From Candidatus Zhuqueibacterota bacterium (GTDB lineage: Bacteria > Zhuqueibacterota > Zhuqueibacteria > Residuimicrobiales > Krinioviventaceae): DNA of 9,906 bases. The position numbers and the translations under genes are program-made. Shown in pieces: positions 8,204 to 9,906 of the stretch; the first letter of the stretch is position 1; the number at the start of each line of letters is the position of its first letter. The stretch is from NCBI GenBank assembly GCA_003854995.1, contig RQOI01000512.1, forward strand, positions 1 through 9,906, given 5' to 3'. The notes below the pieces were generated by a model, which saw only the letters and a program-made list of their open reading frames with translations, searched no databases and was not told the origin of the DNA.

Positions 8204-8277
8204 GATTGTGTCAATCGATGTGAGCTTTGTTGGGAAGGGAGCATCGATACGGTAAACCAAAAATGAAGGAGTGGGTT
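8204..8277 (+). promoter_or_regulatory. ftsA-ftsZ spacer with strong ribosome binding site
   Basis: This 74-nt gap is the largest between genes in the cluster. AAGGAG at 8266-8271 lies 6 nt before ATG 8278 and decides the ftsZ start over in-frame TTG 8227 and ATG 8263. A 7-bp inverted repeat (ATCGATG 8214-8220, CATCGAT 8242-8248) with a 21-nt loop could form a weak hairpin in the leader. No convincing -35/-10 promoter pair is visible. Confidence 0.55.
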
Positions 8278-9624
8278 ATGAGTCTAGTCATTGATTTTGA
8301 AGATGTCTCCAGACAGAGCGCCAAGCTCAAGGTCGTTGGCGTCGGCGGCGCCGGTGGCAATGCCATCAACCGCATGATTGATGAAGGATTAAAGGGCGTT
8401 GATTTCATCGCCATCAACACGGACGAGCAGGCTCTCAACATGTGCAAAGCGCCGTTCAAGGTGCAGATCGGCACCAAGACGACGCACGCCCTTGGCGCCG
8501 GCGCAGATCCGGATAAAGGCCGTCGGGCGGCCGAGGAAGATCGGGCGGCGATCCACGACGCGTTGGCTGACGCCAACATGGTCTTCATCACCGGCGGCAT
8601 GGGCGGCGGCACCGGCACCGGCGCGTCGCCGATCGTCGCTGAAGTGTCAAAAGACATTGGCGCGTTGACCGTCGGCATTGTCACGACCCCGTTCAAATTT
8701 GAGGGGCCGAAGAGAATGGAGCGTGCCGAAAAGGGCATCAGCCTGTTCAAACAGACCGTCGATACGCTCATCGTCATTCCGAACGAACGGCTGCTGTCCA
8801 TTGTGCCGAAAGAGACGCCCCTGAACGAGGGCTTTCGCTATGCGTACGAGATCCTGCACAGCGCCACCAAAGGCATCTCTGATCTCATCACCATCCCGGG
8901 CCTGATCAACCTCGACTTTGCCGATATCGTCACGGTCATGTCCGAAGCCGGTGATTCCCTCATGGGCACATCAGCGGCGTCCGGTGAGAATCGCGCCAGG
9001 TTGGCGGCGGAGCAGGCGATCAGCAGTCCGCTGTTGGAGAACGTCTCGATCAGCGGTGCGCGCGGTCTGCTCGTCAATATTTGCGGTGGTCCGGACATGA
9101 CATTGCATGATGTCAGCGAAGCCGCGAGCATCATCCAGGCCGAAGCCGGGCCGAACGCCAATCTGATCCTGGGCGCGGTCATTGATGAAAATATAAGTGA
9201 TGAAATGCGCATCACCGTCATTGCCACGGGATTATCAGCATCCGCGCATCGATTTCTCCATCCGAGTCTGCAGCGACCGCGACACGACGCCACCCATTTC
9301 AAAGGCGTCGATCGGCGCGAAATCCCGGCGATCGATCGCATGGCGGAAATCTCCGAGGATCTCAAGAACACGCACGCGCAGGGCTATGATTTTCATGATG
9401 CCAATGTGAGCAATTTCGCCGTTCTGCGGTCGCGCAAAAAAGAAGCGCCGGCGATCTCGCGCCAGGATAATGGCAACAATCACAAGAGCGTCAAGATCAT
9501 CGATTCGCTCGACAAACTGGAGAAATCGGATATAAAGTTCGATGGATTTGACAGCGACGAGACGAACAAAGAGGATTTTGACATCCCTGCCGTTCGGCGC
9601 CGTCGCTGGAACATGTTGAGTTAG
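8278..9624 (+). CDS. ftsZ: FtsZ, tubulin-like division GTPase
   Basis: FtsZ is the cytoplasmic tubulin homologue that polymerises with GTP into the Z-ring and organises the divisome. The 448-residue product has the nucleotide-binding KVVGVGGAGGNAINRM (18-33), the tubulin signature GGMGGGTGTGASP (106-118), GIVTTPFKFEG (133-143) and the T7 synergy loop NLDFADI (211-217), whose acidic residue completes the GTPase site of the next subunit. The conserved core ends near residue 320 (ITVIATGL). A variable charged linker of about 110 residues follows, then the C-terminal peptide DIPAVRRRRW (435-444). That peptide keeps DIPA but has V-R where most FtsZ have F-L, the contact for FtsA. The start is set by a consensus AAGGAG. 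Being last before a strong terminator, ftsZ likely closes the transcription unit. Confidence 0.98.
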   Translation: MSLVIDFEDVSRQSAKLKVVGVGGAGGNAINRMIDEGLKGVDFIAINTDEQALNMCKAPFKVQIGTKTTHALGAGADPDKGRRAAEEDRAAIHDALADANMVFITGGMGGGTGTGASPIVAEVSKDIGALTVGIVTTPFKFEGPKRMERAEKGISLFKQTVDTLIVIPNERLLSIVPKETPLNEGFRYAYEILHSATKGISDLITIPGLINLDFADIVTVMSEAGDSLMGTSAASGENRARLAAEQAISSPLLENVSISGARGLLVNICGGPDMTLHDVSEAASIIQAEAGPNANLILGAVIDENISDEMRITVIATGLSASAHRFLHPSLQRPRHDATHFKGVDRREIPAIDRMAEISEDLKNTHAQGYDFHDANVSNFAVLRSRKKEAPAISRQDNGNNHKSVKIIDSLDKLEKSDIKFDGFDSDETNKEDFDIPAVRRRRWNMLS

Positions 9625-9685
9625 CGTTCGGATGATGGTTCATTTGCTGTCTGGGGAATTGGTCGTACGTGAGTTGGCCCCACTC

Positions 9686-9735
9686 CTGTGGCGTTCGTCA
9701 CACCCAACATCTCATCTGCAGACGAGACGCCACAG
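9686..9735. repeat. Inverted repeat with a one-base bulge
   Basis: The arm CTGTGGCGTTCGTC (9686-9699) pairs with GACGAGACGCCACAG (9721-9735) over 14 base pairs with a single unpaired G (9726). The loop is 21 nt. The sequence could fold as RNA at the 3' end of the ftsZ message or be the remnant of a small mobile repeat; there is no T-tract directly after it, so it is not itself a typical terminator. Confidence 0.6.
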
Positions 9736-9743
9736 ATTAAATT

Positions 9744-9775
9744 AAAAGAGCCTCCGCGAGGAGGCTCTTTTATTT
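9744..9775 (+). terminator. Rho-independent terminator of the dcw block
   Basis: A perfect 12-bp stem is formed by AAAAGAGCCTCC (9744-9755) and GGAGGCTCTTTT (9760-9771), closed by the GNRA-type tetraloop GCGA. The 3' arm ends in TTTT and continues ATTT, giving the U-rich tail. Because the 5' arm begins with AAAA the hairpin may also terminate transcription from the opposite strand. It lies 119 nt after the ftsZ stop. Confidence 0.9.
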
Positions 9776-9778
9776 CCC

Positions 9779-9846
9779 CCCCCCAGTCATCGCGAAGATG
9801 TCCCGCCTGCAGCCCCCCAGTCATCGCGAAGGTGGCCCGCCTGCAG
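9779..9846. repeat. Two tandem copies of a 34-bp GC-rich repeat
   Basis: Copy 1 (9779-9812) and copy 2 (9813-9846) match at 32 of 34 positions. Each starts with six C, contains AGTCATCGCGAAG, and ends in CCCGCCTGCAG. The copies abut with no spacer. The core resembles short intergenic repeats with 'TCATCGCGAAG' or 'GGGGATTGCTTCGC' seen in many bacterial genomes. There are too few copies and no spacers, so it is not a CRISPR array. Confidence 0.85.
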
Positions 9847-9883
9847 AAGCGAGGGGTGCACACGTCGGATCCGGTGCTCGTTG

Positions 9884-9906
9884 CGGGGGATTGCTTCGCG
9901 CCCCCA
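9884..9906 (-). repeat. Possible inverted, degenerate copy of the same repeat family
   Basis: Read on the minus strand, this stretch gives CGCGAAG followed by CAATCCCCC, sharing the CGCGAAG core and a following TCCC with the 34-bp units. It runs to the window edge, so its full extent cannot be seen. The short match makes this tentative. Confidence 0.4.

Larger units (their letters stand above)
9625..9906. other. Non-coding region downstream of ftsZ
   Basis: These 282 nt hold no convincing gene on either strand. They contain a bulged inverted repeat, an intrinsic terminator, a run of nine C, and a tandem 34-bp repeat. An open frame on the minus strand crosses both hairpins and both repeat copies and is best explained as repeat-derived. 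Confidence 0.7.

Noticed and set aside
8227..8277. N-terminal extension of FtsZ from TTG 8227 or ATG 8263
   Set aside because: Consensus AAGGAG lies inside the extension, 6 nt before ATG 8278, and the extra residues do not resemble FtsZ.
9779..9846. CRISPR-like repeat
   Set aside because: Only two units, directly abutting with no spacers, and no cas genes in view.
9621..9863. 80-codon minus-strand frame downstream of ftsZ
   Set aside because: It runs through both hairpins and both tandem repeat units, so its sequence is dictated by repeats rather than by coding selection.

Overview
The window carries one strand-uniform block of a bacterial division and cell wall (dcw) cluster. All genes are on the + strand and tightly packed: ftsI (5' end cut off by the window), murF, mraY, ftsW, murG, a divergent ftsQ-like gene, ftsA and ftsZ. 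The gene order matches the classical dcw order. However, murE (usually between ftsI and murF), murD (usually between mraY and ftsW) and murC/ddl (usually between murG and ftsQ) are absent, and the flanking genes sit only 3 to 11 nt apart at those points.

The organism is a bacterium with peptidoglycan and an FtsZ/FtsA divisome. Base composition is moderately GC-rich by eye. Starts are mixed (ATG, GTG, TTG) with recognisable Shine-Dalgarno sites before several genes. FtsI has two C-terminal PASTA domains, FtsQ ends in a motif like YLDLR, and the 3' intergenic DNA carries short dispersed-type repeats. Together these suggest an uncultured lineage, perhaps of the FCB/Calditrichota/KSB1 type, but the phylum cannot be fixed from this sequence.

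Layout: 1-1373 septal transpeptidase; 1377-2753 last cytoplasmic ligase of the UDP-MurNAc-pentapeptide pathway; 2762-3847 lipid I synthase; 3855-5138 septal glycosyltransferase; 5150-6244 lipid II synthase; 6253-6945 FtsQ/DivIB-like bitopic protein; 6962-8203 FtsZ membrane anchor; 8278-9624 FtsZ. The 282 nt after ftsZ contain no credible gene. They hold a bulged inverted repeat, a strong intrinsic terminator, and two tandem copies of a 34-bp repeat.

Together the genes make pentapeptide precursor (MurF), attach it to lipid (MraY), add GlcNAc (MurG), and polymerise and cross-link septal wall (FtsW with FtsI). FtsQ, FtsA and FtsZ place this machinery at the division site. No new defence, mobile or biosynthetic system was seen. 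The points worth a second look are the missing Mur ligases, the short FtsQ, the extra loop in FtsW, the altered FtsZ tail peptide, and the repeats and hairpins after ftsZ.
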